A stretch of DNA of 64,000 bases. Origin: an uncultured Ruminococcus sp. GTDB taxonomy: Bacteria > Bacillota > Clostridia > Oscillospirales > Acutalibacteraceae. Positions 6,583 to 14,539 of this stretch are shown here, piece after piece. The stretch spans positions 1 to 64,000 of the forward strand of contig CADCOE010000054.1 in assembly GCA_902802985.1 (NCBI GenBank), given 5' to 3'. Positions within the stretch are counted from its first letter, which is position 1; every line of letters begins with the position of its first letter. The notes under the pieces were generated by a model, which had not been told where the DNA came from, searched no databases, and saw only the letters and a list, made by a program, of their open reading frames with translations. The translations under genes were made by a program, and so were the position numbers.

Positions 6583-8366
6583 TTGGCATCGTCTCCAAAG
6601 AAATAATCGATCACTGCTTTAACGTCATCACCGGTCATATCGTCAGTTGAGAAATCGATGTCATACGGGATGGCCTCAACATTTAAGGATGTATCGTTTA
6701 GTGCATCAGCCATAGTATTAACTTTGATTTTCAACCGCTGATCGATCACCTCATCAATGGTGTTACGGCATTCAACAATTTCGATAATCGGTGATTCATC
6801 TGGCTTTAAGCCAAGCCGATGGATTCTATCTTCGGATTGTAAATAGTGAGCTGCATTAAACGAGCGATCCACATAGATTGCGTAATGACAAGCCTTGTGT
6901 AAACTTATGGCTTCCGCCGCTGCAGATGGATTTAAAACAAGTACCATCTTTTCCTTGTTTTCATGGAATTGCTTTATTTTCCATTCGCGGGTATCTTCCT
7001 CTTGCTCGTCTCCTGATCCGACACCTCCATATATGCAATCGGCTCCAATGTCTTTTAATCTTTCTGTGATCAGAAGCACATTACGCACGAACTGCGACCA
7101 AATGATCACCTTTTTCCCTTCAGCCGCCAGTTCCCGTGCCTTTTGACAAGCATACTCAATTTTGGGGCCAGAATCCATCGCGATCAAATCTCCGAGTCTC
7201 TTATCGAAGATATAATCCATATCATTTGCCAGTAATGATGGATTGGACGTAAATTCCATGACCTTCATTATTTTTTTGCCGATGTCTCTAAGCGAATACT
7301 TTTCTGCATCTGACAGCATTACCAGCATCTGTCTCTTTGTTTCTGACCGGATTGCTTGATATACCTCGGATTGCAACGGGGTCATGTCAAGGGATACTTT
7401 TCGATGAATGATCGGGGGGATGCCGAGTTGTCCTTTAGTCGTTCTAACGTAAACGGGCTGAAGACTCTCGACCACGTTGTCTTCGGTGACGTATTTGTCT
7501 GGATACAAAAACTCAAACTGTGGTAGCAAGTCGGCGAGTGACTGCGGGCAAGGGGTTCCGGACATAATGAGTTTTCTGTCCGGCAAGTACGAAACATTCA
7601 AAATCTCTTGCGGGCTTACTCCAGACCTACCGCTCTTTATTCTGTGGCTCTCGTCAAGAAACATCACGACTTTGTGGTACACAAGGAACTCTCTTATCAG
7701 ATGAGCGACCGTTGCAAACTGGCCGTATGAAATCAGCATGAATCGAGGATTGTCTCGGAGAAGCCTATCTACGTTCTTTTCACCACCACGCAACCGAACG
7801 AACTTGTATCCCTTGTTTGGACAACAGTCTTCCATCTGGGTCTCCCAAGCGCCCATTGCACTCAAAGGCCCAACTACTAACAAATGGTCGTTATGTTCTG
7901 CATTACAAAAATAGTAGGCGAGCGCTTCCGTAGTCTTGCCTGCTCCGGGAACGGAAAATGTCGCACCTGCGGGAAGAGGCGCAAGGTGCCGGACATTATT
8001 CATTTGGTTAACAGTGAGTTTTCTTGTAAAACCTGCTGCATCTAAACGCGCTTGGATTTCAGCCTCTGAAAGATCCGTCGCTTTACACGCATTTGAATAC
8101 GACCTTGCGTTTGCTGTTTTCAACAATTCCCGTACTTTTGGAGAAAACTCAGCACCGATGTCGTGGTTTTTAAGATACCGTGCTATTTCCGATCGCACGC
8201 CAATAAAAACCCGGTATGGAATGATCAATAGATTATCCACCTGAATAATGGCGGAACTGTAATCCATAATGATCCTAACAAAACCGCGCCATTCATTATC
8301 CGTAAAGCCAAGTGGTTTTACGGTTATTATTTCTTGGGTACTATCGTAATCGAAACGAATTTGCAT
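6579..8366 (-). CDS. SNF2-type DEAD/DEAH helicase of defence-like operon
   Basis: 595 residues. About 130 N-terminal residues have no recognised domain and may be specific to the system. The core has Walker A VPGAGKTT (141-146), motif II DESH (238-241), motif III MSGTPCPQS, and the C-terminal motif VI SEDRIHRLGL. The family translocates on or remodels DNA using ATP. It overlaps the DUF3883 gene by 4 bases and lies 15 bases after the ParB-like gene, so the three are probably made together. It is distinct from the split phage-type SNF2 at the left edge. Confidence 0.9.
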   Translation of the reverse strand: MQIRFDYDSTQEIITVKPLGFTDNEWRGFVRIIMDYSSAIIQVDNLLIIPYRVFIGVRSEIARYLKNHDIGAEFSPKVRELLKTANARSYSNACKATDLSEAEIQARLDAAGFTRKLTVNQMNNVRHLAPLPAGATFSVPGAGKTTEALAYYFCNAEHNDHLLVVGPLSAMGAWETQMEDCCPNKGYKFVRLRGGEKNVDRLLRDNPRFMLISYGQFATVAHLIREFLVYHKVVMFLDESHRIKSGRSGVSPQEILNVSYLPDRKLIMSGTPCPQSLADLLPQFEFLYPDKYVTEDNVVESLQPVYVRTTKGQLGIPPIIHRKVSLDMTPLQSEVYQAIRSETKRQMLVMLSDAEKYSLRDIGKKIMKVMEFTSNPSLLANDMDYIFDKRLGDLIAMDSGPKIEYACQKARELAAEGKKVIIWSQFVRNVLLITERLKDIGADCIYGGVGSGDEQEEDTREWKIKQFHENKEKMVLVLNPSAAAEAISLHKACHYAIYVDRSFNAAHYLQSEDRIHRLGLKPDESPIIEIVECRNTIDEVIDQRLKIKVNTMADALNDTSLNVEAIPYDIDFSTDDMTGDDVKAVIDYFFGDDAK

Positions 8367-8381
8367 GTGTTATCCCCGCTA

Positions 8382-9782
8382 TCAGTGTTTTTGATGCGTG
8401 TCCAGCCAGCTCTTGATTGCCTTCAAATGATCTTCGATCGTATCTATCTGAGCTCTAGCTCCTTCAGTAATAGTGCTATCGTTAAGGCCGCTGTTGCGTA
8501 CGTTCCACAAGGATTTTGCGACCGACGAAAGTGCATTTATCAGGTATTTCGCGCTCTTCTGCTCACTTTTGAGACTCTTTTGTTCGTCTGTGATCTGCTT
8601 AACAAGTCCCCCCAATTTGATCCCAGAACCCTGAACAGCAGCAGCAAGCTCACTGAACGTATCTTTTTTCGTTGTCTCTCCACCGAGCAAATCAATGTCG
8701 TCCTCATCTTCAGACGCAGGTGTTTCGACAGTAGCTGTTCCTCCGCTTACGGGGGTTGTAGGAATCGCTGTTTGTGAGGGCTGCGCAGGCTGAGGTTGAT
8801 CTAACAGAGTTGGCTGTGCGGGCTGCTGCGGCTTGGGGGGTTGTTGCAACAGTCCTTTTTCCTGAAGAGCTGCTGCTATCGCATCAAGATTCTCTGCAAT
8901 GTCTGGAATGTTTGAGTATAGCCTTCCCTGATAGTCTTTGTGTTCGATAAGAGTAAAACACACCGCCTCGAACAATTCCTTTCGGCCTTGATCAGTGATC
9001 TTTTTGCGTTCGTCCACCATGGCCTTAAAGGCGAATTCATCTCCGTCGACAATACTCCATTGATCCGGCTTGCCAATTTTACGGAGATAAATCTCCGCAT
9101 ACTCTAAGGCACCGATGAGTGTATCAACCTCTTTTTTCGTAACATCATAGGACTTAGCCAGCTGCTCCGGAGTCGCACCCGCCTCACGTTCCTCTTTCAT
9201 CATCGCCGCTTTGTTGTGCCATTTGTATTCGGCACGATGAGTTTTTTGAATCTGAAGGCGCTTTTCGAGCGCTTTTATCTCTTCTTCATCACAGTCCTCA
9301 GGAAGCACAGCGAGATCGACAAACTCAAAATGCTTATACTTCTCTGGCTCTTGATAGAATAGCGTTCTCCAAACACACAGTCTTCGGTTGCCGTTAACGA
9401 CAACACCGGTGCTTGTAACAATAACCGGTTCCGTCTGCTGCGTACCGCTCTGAAACTCCTTCAGCAGGTCTTCATCTTCTGCAAGCTTCCGCAGTATTTG
9501 ATGCTGTGCGCGCTGCGCCTCGAGCGAGTCGGGATCTTTAGTGAACAAGTCGGGAGCAGCATCCGGATGAGTCGCTAAGTACTCACGTTGAAAAGTACGT
9601 GTGCGCCCGTTACTCATTCTATACACAGGCAATCCAATTCTGACTGTTATTTGCTTGAGCCGCTGGTATTTTCCCATCACCTCAAGCGGATATAGCGTCT
9701 TTGAACTAGCTGCTTTTGTGGCGATTTCACTTTTCCGAGTGAGCAACGGCTCACCAAACTGTTTCATCGACGGCTGCATCAT
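8382..9782 (-). CDS. ParB-like (ParB/sulfiredoxin fold) protein with coiled-coil tail
   Basis: 466 residues. The N-terminal part has PVIVTSTGVVVNGNRRLCVWR (residues 119-139), the ParB/Srx nucleotide-binding signature (GNRR where ParB has GERR), then an HTH-like stretch (ATPEQLAKSYDVTKKEVDTLI). A Pro/Gln-rich linker (about 315-355) leads to a helical tail. ParB-fold proteins bind CTP/ATP or act as nucleases. It is unlikely to be a partition protein, since there is no ParA and it is embedded with restriction genes. The ATG overlaps the previous stop (ATGA), after GAGGAGG. Confidence 0.82.
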   Translation of the reverse strand: MMQPSMKQFGEPLLTRKSEIATKAASSKTLYPLEVMGKYQRLKQITVRIGLPVYRMSNGRTRTFQREYLATHPDAAPDLFTKDPDSLEAQRAQHQILRKLAEDEDLLKEFQSGTQQTEPVIVTSTGVVVNGNRRLCVWRTLFYQEPEKYKHFEFVDLAVLPEDCDEEEIKALEKRLQIQKTHRAEYKWHNKAAMMKEEREAGATPEQLAKSYDVTKKEVDTLIGALEYAEIYLRKIGKPDQWSIVDGDEFAFKAMVDERKKITDQGRKELFEAVCFTLIEHKDYQGRLYSNIPDIAENLDAIAAALQEKGLLQQPPKPQQPAQPTLLDQPQPAQPSQTAIPTTPVSGGTATVETPASEDEDDIDLLGGETTKKDTFSELAAAVQGSGIKLGGLVKQITDEQKSLKSEQKSAKYLINALSSVAKSLWNVRNSGLNDSTITEGARAQIDTIEDHLKAIKSWLDTHQKH

Positions 9783-10252
9783 GCTTCCTCCTCATTATCG
9801 AAGCCAATAACGACCATTGGCACCGTTATTACTTTTGAAAAAATATTTGTCAGTTCGTTCAGAAAACGCGAATAGTTAGCCACGTTTCCACCGAATGAAT
9901 TTGCACAATCTTTTGTTGGCAGAACGAAAATCGCTGCCTTGATTTTCTGATCCATGTATAAAGCTTGGAGTTTCATGAGATCCGCGTACATTCTCGCCAT
10001 ATTACCTGTCTGTGTACACAGTCCTATATCTTTCCAAATTGACGTTATCGATATGCTGGATTTGGCCGAGAGGTTAACTTTCCCCGACCAGCCCTTCATT
10101 TTTAATTGATCCGAAAGGTCGTCCTTAAAATGCTTGATGTCGTATTTTCCCAAGCTGTAATCAAGGCCGCGTATTACCGACAAAACACTCTCTGTTACTT
10201 CGTTTGGAACAACCTGCTGGCCACTACGATAATTGTAAATGATTGTTTTCAT
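9779..10252 (-). CDS. BglII/BstYI-family restriction-endonuclease-like protein, possibly inactive
   Basis: 157 residues. IGLCTQTGNMARMYADLMKL (77-96), the hydrophobic strand AAIFVLPT and ITVPMVVIG near the C-terminus resemble the BglII/BstYI family core, and the length is short for the family. The strand expected to carry the catalytic acids reads KVNLSAKSSISITS (58-71), with Asn60 and Thr70 where active enzymes have Asp and Glu. By eye it therefore looks catalytically dead, and target recognition may be its job. The methyltransferase lies immediately upstream. The family call rests on motif resemblance only. Confidence 0.6.
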   Translation of the reverse strand: MKTIIYNYRSGQQVVPNEVTESVLSVIRGLDYSLGKYDIKHFKDDLSDQLKMKGWSGKVNLSAKSSISITSIWKDIGLCTQTGNMARMYADLMKLQALYMDQKIKAAIFVLPTKDCANSFGGNVANYSRFLNELTNIFSKVITVPMVVIGFDNEEEA

Positions 10253-10272
10253 CGTTTTTCTCCCTGCCTAAG

Positions 10273-11175
10273 TTATTTCCACTCTTCTGGTGCTTTTGAT
10301 AGATTACTCTGTTTAGCATCATAAATCGGTTGATCGACAGGACGGTATTTGACTGTCCCGTCCAACGAATCTTGCAGTCGTTTCTGGCTAATATCAATGT
10401 ATTCATCTACAAGTTCACAGCCCCAGAATCTTCTTCCATGGATAATGGCCGCGACGCCTGCTGATGAAACGCCTGCGAAAGGATCAAATACCAATTCGCC
10501 TTCGTTTGTCATTGATAGCACCAAACGCTCTATCAATCCAACAGGGAACTGACAGGGGTGAGCAGTCTTTTCAATGTGATTGCTCTTTACATTCGGGATT
10601 TCCCACACATCTTCCGGGTTCTTTCCAAGAGGGTTTCCTGATAATTCGCCTTTGTGCGGGCCTTTGAAATATCTTTTGCCCGGATACTTTGATGGTATAC
10701 GCACGGGATCAAGATTGAATGTATACTTGTTTGTTTTAGTGTACCAAAGCACAACCTCATATCTGCCGCTAAACCTTTTCTTTGTATGCAGCCCGTGTCC
10801 GAAATGCCAGATAATCCGATTGCGAAGCTGCATGTTTAAGTCCTTGAAAATCGGTGCGAACTCGAAGTCAAGTGGTATAATTGCGCCGTTGGAAACATAG
10901 TTTCCTACCTGCCAACAGATACTACCCGTGTCTTTCAGCCGAGGATAGATTTTTCTTATAATTCGCTCCTGCCACTCAATGTAACGGGACAAATCCATCT
11001 TTTTTTCGTATTCTTTACCAATATTGTATGGTGGGGAAGTAACAACCAAATCGAAGATAGGTTCCTCCGGCAATGTATCAAGGAGCTTCTCGACATCCAT
11101 CCCAAAGAGAGCATTTTCTGTGGGTTGCACTGCTGTGATTTTTTTTGTGTCCTTCACAACAATTATATCCGACAT
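10273..11175 (-). CDS. beta-class DNA methyltransferase (SPPY; N4-cytosine or N6-adenine)
   Basis: 300 residues. The catalytic motif IV, TSPPYNIGKEY (SPPY at 47-50), precedes the SAM-binding motif I, FDPFAGVSSAG (DPFAG at 231-235). That order defines the beta class. SPPY is usual for N4-cytosine enzymes and is known in M.BglII-type methylases, which fits the BglII/BstYI-like neighbour. It would mark self DNA. The RBS GGAGGAATGACAG is good. It is first of five lower-GC genes and lies 40 bases after the WYL regulator gene. Confidence 0.92.
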   Translation of the reverse strand: MSDIIVVKDTKKITAVQPTENALFGMDVEKLLDTLPEEPIFDLVVTSPPYNIGKEYEKKMDLSRYIEWQERIIRKIYPRLKDTGSICWQVGNYVSNGAIIPLDFEFAPIFKDLNMQLRNRIIWHFGHGLHTKKRFSGRYEVVLWYTKTNKYTFNLDPVRIPSKYPGKRYFKGPHKGELSGNPLGKNPEDVWEIPNVKSNHIEKTAHPCQFPVGLIERLVLSMTNEGELVFDPFAGVSSAGVAAIIHGRRFWGCELVDEYIDISQKRLQDSLDGTVKYRPVDQPIYDAKQSNLSKAPEEWK

Positions 11176-11215
11176 TCTGTCATTCCTCCGTTTTTTCTTT
11201 TGCAGCTGCTTTCAT

Positions 11216-12214
11216 TCACTGTTCGCATATCGCAGTAATGTGCTTCTTGTACTGATCGATTACAGGCGAAGGCGATATGATCCGCATCTTGTTTCCGAAC
11301 TGCGCCAGCCACCCGAAGAATGTGGGGCTGATCTGCACGTGTACCGTCGCTGCGCAGGTGTTATCATTTACACCCATCATCGGTGTGTCTTCGCCGAATT
11401 TGTCAAAGACGGGGCCGATGAGCTCTTTGCTGAACTGGATTACCACGTCTTCCAGCTCGCCGCTGAACATCTTGAACGCCTGCTCCGTGAACTCTGTCAC
11501 GCCGTCGATCTTGGCGATGGCCTCATCCGACAGCACCGATTCCTCGACGACCTCGACGTGATCCATGCGGTCGATACGGTAGCTGGCGGTCTTGTCCGGG
11601 TGCCTGCTACTGTATGCCATCAGGTAGTAGTTGTCTTCATTGAATATTAGCGCGACCGGCTCCACGTAGTAACGCTTCTTGTCGCCGGTGCTGGTGGCCA
11701 CAAAGACGCGCTCTGCTTTTTCGTTCAGGTGGAAGTAATTGAACGCAATTTTTTTCCTGCGGATGATGGCATCCTCGATGCTGTCCACCGTATAGAGGAT
11801 GGATTCGTTGGTGTGCTTCCGGGTGTTGAAACAGACCATGTTTTCCTTTAGCAGCTTGGCTTGGTGTGATCCGCCGAGGGCGGCGACCTTTTCAACCAGC
11901 TCTGCCGTTTTCTTTTCGGTGACGAAACTGGCCGCCTGCACCGCGTCGATCAGTATCTTGATCTCCGGCACCGTGAGTTCGTGCTCCGGGACGTAGTAGA
12001 ACTTTTCCTTGTCCTTCAGGTAGCTCATGATCTCGAAGCCGTTTTCCTGCATGACTTCTATGTCCAGACTGAGCGTCCTGACGTTGCTGGAAATGCCCAT
12101 CTCATTCAGCCGTCTGCAGAGTTCAACGCGGGAGATAGGATGATCTTCATCCGTCTCTTTGCGAAGCATCTCGTAAAGCTTCAGCAGCTTGATCTTTTGC
12201 ATGTTAGCAGCCAT
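11216..12214 (-). CDS. WYL-domain transcriptional regulator
   Basis: 332 residues. N-terminal winged HTH (residues 5-65, ISRVELCRRLNEMGISSNVRTLSLDIEVM), then a WYL domain (about 145-235, ending YRIDRMDHVEVVEES) and a C-terminal WCX-like extension. WYL regulators of this layout (for example BrxR and CapW) repress phage-defence operons. It heads the defence-like operon with only 40 bases between genes and no visible promoter in the gap. Its GC is high like the element backbone, though, so it may be native to the element. RBS AAGGAGGGGG. Confidence 0.88.
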   Translation of the reverse strand: MAANMQKIKLLKLYEMLRKETDEDHPISRVELCRRLNEMGISSNVRTLSLDIEVMQENGFEIMSYLKDKEKFYYVPEHELTVPEIKILIDAVQAASFVTEKKTAELVEKVAALGGSHQAKLLKENMVCFNTRKHTNESILYTVDSIEDAIIRRKKIAFNYFHLNEKAERVFVATSTGDKKRYYVEPVALIFNEDNYYLMAYSSRHPDKTASYRIDRMDHVEVVEESVLSDEAIAKIDGVTEFTEQAFKMFSGELEDVVIQFSKELIGPVFDKFGEDTPMMGVNDNTCAATVHVQISPTFFGWLAQFGNKMRIISPSPVIDQYKKHITAICEQ

Positions 12215-12242
12215 GCCGTGCCCCCTCCTTGAAATGGGTACA

Positions 12243-12271
12243 ATTATACCTATCTATTTTACCACAAAACT
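12243..12271 (-). promoter_or_regulatory. probable promoter of the WYL/defence transcript
   Basis: A perfect TATAAT (12243-12248 on the minus strand) lies about 30 bases before the WYL start codon. The -35 region is weak (AGTTTT at 17 bases), which would suit a regulated promoter. No clear palindrome is visible around it. Confidence 0.45.
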
Positions 12272-12526
12272 CCCGGTTTTTCAAGGTTTTCGCGTAATTA
12301 AATCATTACACGACTGGATATTTTTTGTGAATAATCGGTTCAAATCCTGCCTCCTATATCCTTTTGTTCGTTCTTTACAGAGCAAAGAAACGCAAAAAGT
12401 ACACCAGCGTTTTCGGGCCATTTCTGCCGCTGAAAGCAAAAAATCGGGCTCCGCAGCAGCCGATCGACTGCTCCAAAGCCCGATTTCACTGTATTTTGCC
12501 CGTTTTTCGCCCAAAATGCACGAAAA

Positions 12527-12558
12527 AACCTCTTTTGTCTTGGTAGACAAAAGAGGTT
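12527..12558 (-). terminator. strong intrinsic terminator
   Basis: AACCTCTTTTGTCT and its exact complement flank a 4-base loop, followed on the minus strand by TTTTTTCG. It lies downstream of the end module and upstream of the WYL gene, and insulates the two. Confidence 0.75.
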
Positions 12559-12565
12559 TCTTTGA

Positions 12566-12602
12566 TGGTGAAGAGGGTAAGACTCGAACCACGATCCCTG
12601 CC
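12566..12602 (-). other. degenerate tRNA-3'-end-like sequence
   Basis: Read on the minus strand it contains GTGGTTCGAGTC followed by ACCCTCTTCACCA, resembling a T-arm plus CCA end. The T-stem does not pair well and no 5' half is present. It may be a relic of another attachment site. Low confidence; chance is possible. Confidence 0.25.
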
Positions 12603-12613
12603 GCGCGGTGCCT

Positions 12614-12635
12614 ATGGCACCATTTTTGGCACCCG
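12614..12635. repeat. 22-bp direct repeat, copy 1
   Basis: Identical to 15551-15572. It begins ATGGCACCATTTTTGGCA and ends CCCG, and itself contains GGCACC twice. The two copies are 2.94 kb apart and bracket the toxin/DUF4417/ImmA/XRE module. Confidence 0.8.
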
Positions 12636-12789
12636 AAATGGTGGACGGCGTTTCTGTGCTGTGGTTTAATCTATGTAAATTACGGAAGATACCCCAACAT
12701 CTTGTGTTCGTTTACGGAAAAAGCGCAAGATATGGATTTTACGGATATTGTGTACCCTATCAAGGGGAGCGGTCTATCACTTAAAGATG

Positions 12790-12818
12790 AAATCCCCGAT
12801 GTTTTGACTCGGGGATTT
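12790..12818 (-). terminator. terminator of the toxin/immunity-like module
   Basis: AAATCCCCGA pairs with TCGGGGATTT across a 9-base loop, 13 bases past the 112-residue gene on the minus strand. The T tract is poor, so efficiency is uncertain. Confidence 0.6.
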
Positions 12819-12830
12819 CTGCAATCGTGC

Positions 12831-13169
12831 TCAGTTTGTCACACTATCTGTCGGAAATGCTTTTTCGATCTCGTCAATGATTTCATAACGGCCTTGTGTT
12901 TTTCTGCGGAGTTCTGATACTGCGCATTGCCAGTCCTTGAGAAAAGCTCTCTTGTCAGCCTCGGTCTTGAAGCCAACATAATCAAACTCGTGTGCATTGT
13001 TGATAAACAATGCATCATAACGAGCCTGAAGATCATCGAATTTGGAATCCAATTCGCTATCGCTTCGGAGCTCTTCCGGAAGAAGGGTATCAACGATATT
13101 TCCTTCTTCATCATACAGCCACACGGGATAGCAACGGTATTCAAGCATAATCCTAAGGGTTTTAATCAT
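12831..13169 (-). CDS. putative immunity protein (hypothetical)
   Basis: 112 residues, acidic, soluble, no signal peptide: IKTLRIMLEYRCYPVWLYDE at the start, then an acidic middle. I know no named family for certain. It follows the toxin-like gene by 18 bases in the same direction, and size, acidity and order (toxin then immunity) fit polymorphic-toxin immunity proteins. The assignment is from context only. Confidence 0.5.
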   Translation of the reverse strand: MIKTLRIMLEYRCYPVWLYDEEGNIVDTLLPEELRSDSELDSKFDDLQARYDALFINNAHEFDYVGFKTEADKRAFLKDWQCAVSELRRKTQGRYEIIDEIEKAFPTDSVTN

Positions 13170-13187
13170 TTTCTTATACCTCCATCT

Positions 13188-13595
13188 TTATCTCGGATTT
13201 GCACCAACGATATAGCCATTATCACCTACGGTTACGGCAACCTGATAAGTTTTCCCATTGTACTCCACTTCATAGATGGGGCGTCCGGTGCCTTTTCCTT
13301 GGTATCCGACGATAGTTCCTTTTGATGCCGCTGTAAGCACAAAATCGGAAATATCGCTTGATGCGATCCCTTTTGCATTAAAGTTTGATTCGTGTGCGTC
13401 GATTATATGAGCAAGCCCACTTGGTTTTCCGCCTAAATGTCCTTTTTCCAGCCAGATGATTTTCCCTGACGAGTCCTTTGTGATGCCGATGACTTCGTCG
13501 GGATTAATCTTATCGCCGTGCGCTTGAACTTCATCTATTAATGCTCGCCCTTCTCCGCTTGTACCCGTGAAATAACCACTATTACTTTTGCTCAT
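13188..13595 (-). CDS. stand-alone polymorphic-toxin-like domain (BECR-type fold suspected)
   Basis: 135 residues. LAHIIDAHESNF (His63, His68) is followed by a helical stretch (ISDFVLTAASKG) and two strands, RPIYEVEYNGKTYQVAVTVG and DNGYIVGANPR. This His-containing helix, beta-strand pattern ending in GANP resembles C-terminal nuclease toxin domains of the barnase/EndoU/colicin/RelE-like group. There is no secretion or repeat region upstream, so it is a free toxin module. The start overlaps the DUF4417 stop by 4 bases. The reaction is inferred only. Confidence 0.55.
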   Translation of the reverse strand: MSKSNSGYFTGTSGEGRALIDEVQAHGDKINPDEVIGITKDSSGKIIWLEKGHLGGKPSGLAHIIDAHESNFNAKGIASSDISDFVLTAASKGTIVGYQGKGTGRPIYEVEYNGKTYQVAVTVGDNGYIVGANPR

Positions 13596-14308
13596 CCCGC
13601 CCGCCTCCTTTTGTCGAAGGCTGACGCCGTGTTGCCGGGGTAAGCGATCACGTTGATCCCCTGTTCACCCAGCCTGTCAAAGCAAGGATATTTGGCAGAG
13701 CCAAATACGAGAACCGTATGTGGTTGCAGGACGCGGACGAGTTCTTCCAATCCTTCTTCAAATCGCTTGCGATCAACAAGCTTGCGTGGGCTGCCACCGA
13801 CGGTTCCAATGCAAATAACACTGTTCTTTGGGATGCCGTCCCAACAGTATTGCCACGTTTCCTGCGTACCCCAGCGGCAGTTGTTGATAACAGCGATTCC
13901 GTTTTTCCCGAGCCAGTACCCGAATACCCGCATTCGATATACGTTGTATTTCTTAAGCGGCTCCGGGAAATCCTGATAGGTGGAAAAATCCGGCGTGATC
14001 GCTCCGGCGAAATGTCGAAGCACCCGCAGTACGAATTTGCAATCGTGCCAGATCCCGCGCGGTCCGTCGAATTTATAATCGTCGATGTACCAACAGACGA
14101 ATGCGTTACAGAAAAAGGAATCATCCTTTCGTGCCAGCGCATTTCTGTATAACCGTTTCGCTTCATCCCACGTAATGATCGCCGCCGGGATTTCCGTTGC
14201 AGTTGTCGGGCAGAACGGAATATCGTTCGTGCTAAAGGACGCACCTTCACACATGAAGGCGTTCCAAACGTCTTTGCACCCGCTTCGGGTGCGGTTCGAT
14301 ATTGGCAT
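13592..14308 (-). CDS. DUF4417 domain protein
   Basis: 238 residues. Landmarks are the YIDDYKFDGPRGIWHD segment, ITPDFSTYQDFPEPLKKYNVYR and the C-terminal HTVLVFGSAKYPCFD with a Rossmann-like strand. This matches DUF4417, a family common on phages and conjugative elements of Firmicutes with no known reaction. It is upstream of and overlaps the toxin-like gene. A start further upstream cannot be excluded. Confidence 0.75.
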   Translation of the reverse strand: MPISNRTRSGCKDVWNAFMCEGASFSTNDIPFCPTTATEIPAAIITWDEAKRLYRNALARKDDSFFCNAFVCWYIDDYKFDGPRGIWHDCKFVLRVLRHFAGAITPDFSTYQDFPEPLKKYNVYRMRVFGYWLGKNGIAVINNCRWGTQETWQYCWDGIPKNSVICIGTVGGSPRKLVDRKRFEEGLEELVRVLQPHTVLVFGSAKYPCFDRLGEQGINVIAYPGNTASAFDKRRRAG

Positions 14309-14539
14309 ATTTCAACGCTTCCTTCGCTGTGCCCGCAGCGAAACCCTCCGGGACGGGCTGAATTTTTTGCCCGGATGGGTTGACTTTCGAGCAGAAATAT
14401 GCCATAATATCTAATACCACTTAGGAATATGGGAACATATTTCTGCGGAAGGCACATGGTTTGCTGCGCCAACAGCTTATCCATGTGTCTTTTGTCTATC
14501 GTGAACAACCAATTAACACCACCTGCCTTCGTATCATTT

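Larger units (their letters stand above)
12281..12830. other. non-coding junction with hairpins, no convincing gene
   Basis: Between the WYL gene and the end module. It holds an inverted repeat AAATCGGGCT...AGCCCGATTT (12441-12486), a perfect 14-bp terminator hairpin (12527-12558), a tRNA-3'-end-like stretch (12566-12602), one copy of the 22-bp direct repeat (12614-12635) and a terminator (12790-12818). Open frames here have poor coding character. Confidence 0.6.

Noticed and set aside
8382-9782. Plasmid partition ParB
   Set aside because: No ParA gene or parS-like repeats, and it is embedded in a restriction-type operon.
12281-12592. Minus-strand 103-residue protein
   Set aside because: It spans two strong hairpins, has no RBS and no family resemblance.
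13648-14508. Minus-strand 286-residue protein
   Set aside because: Alternative frame over the DUF4417 gene, Ser/Arg-rich with no motif.
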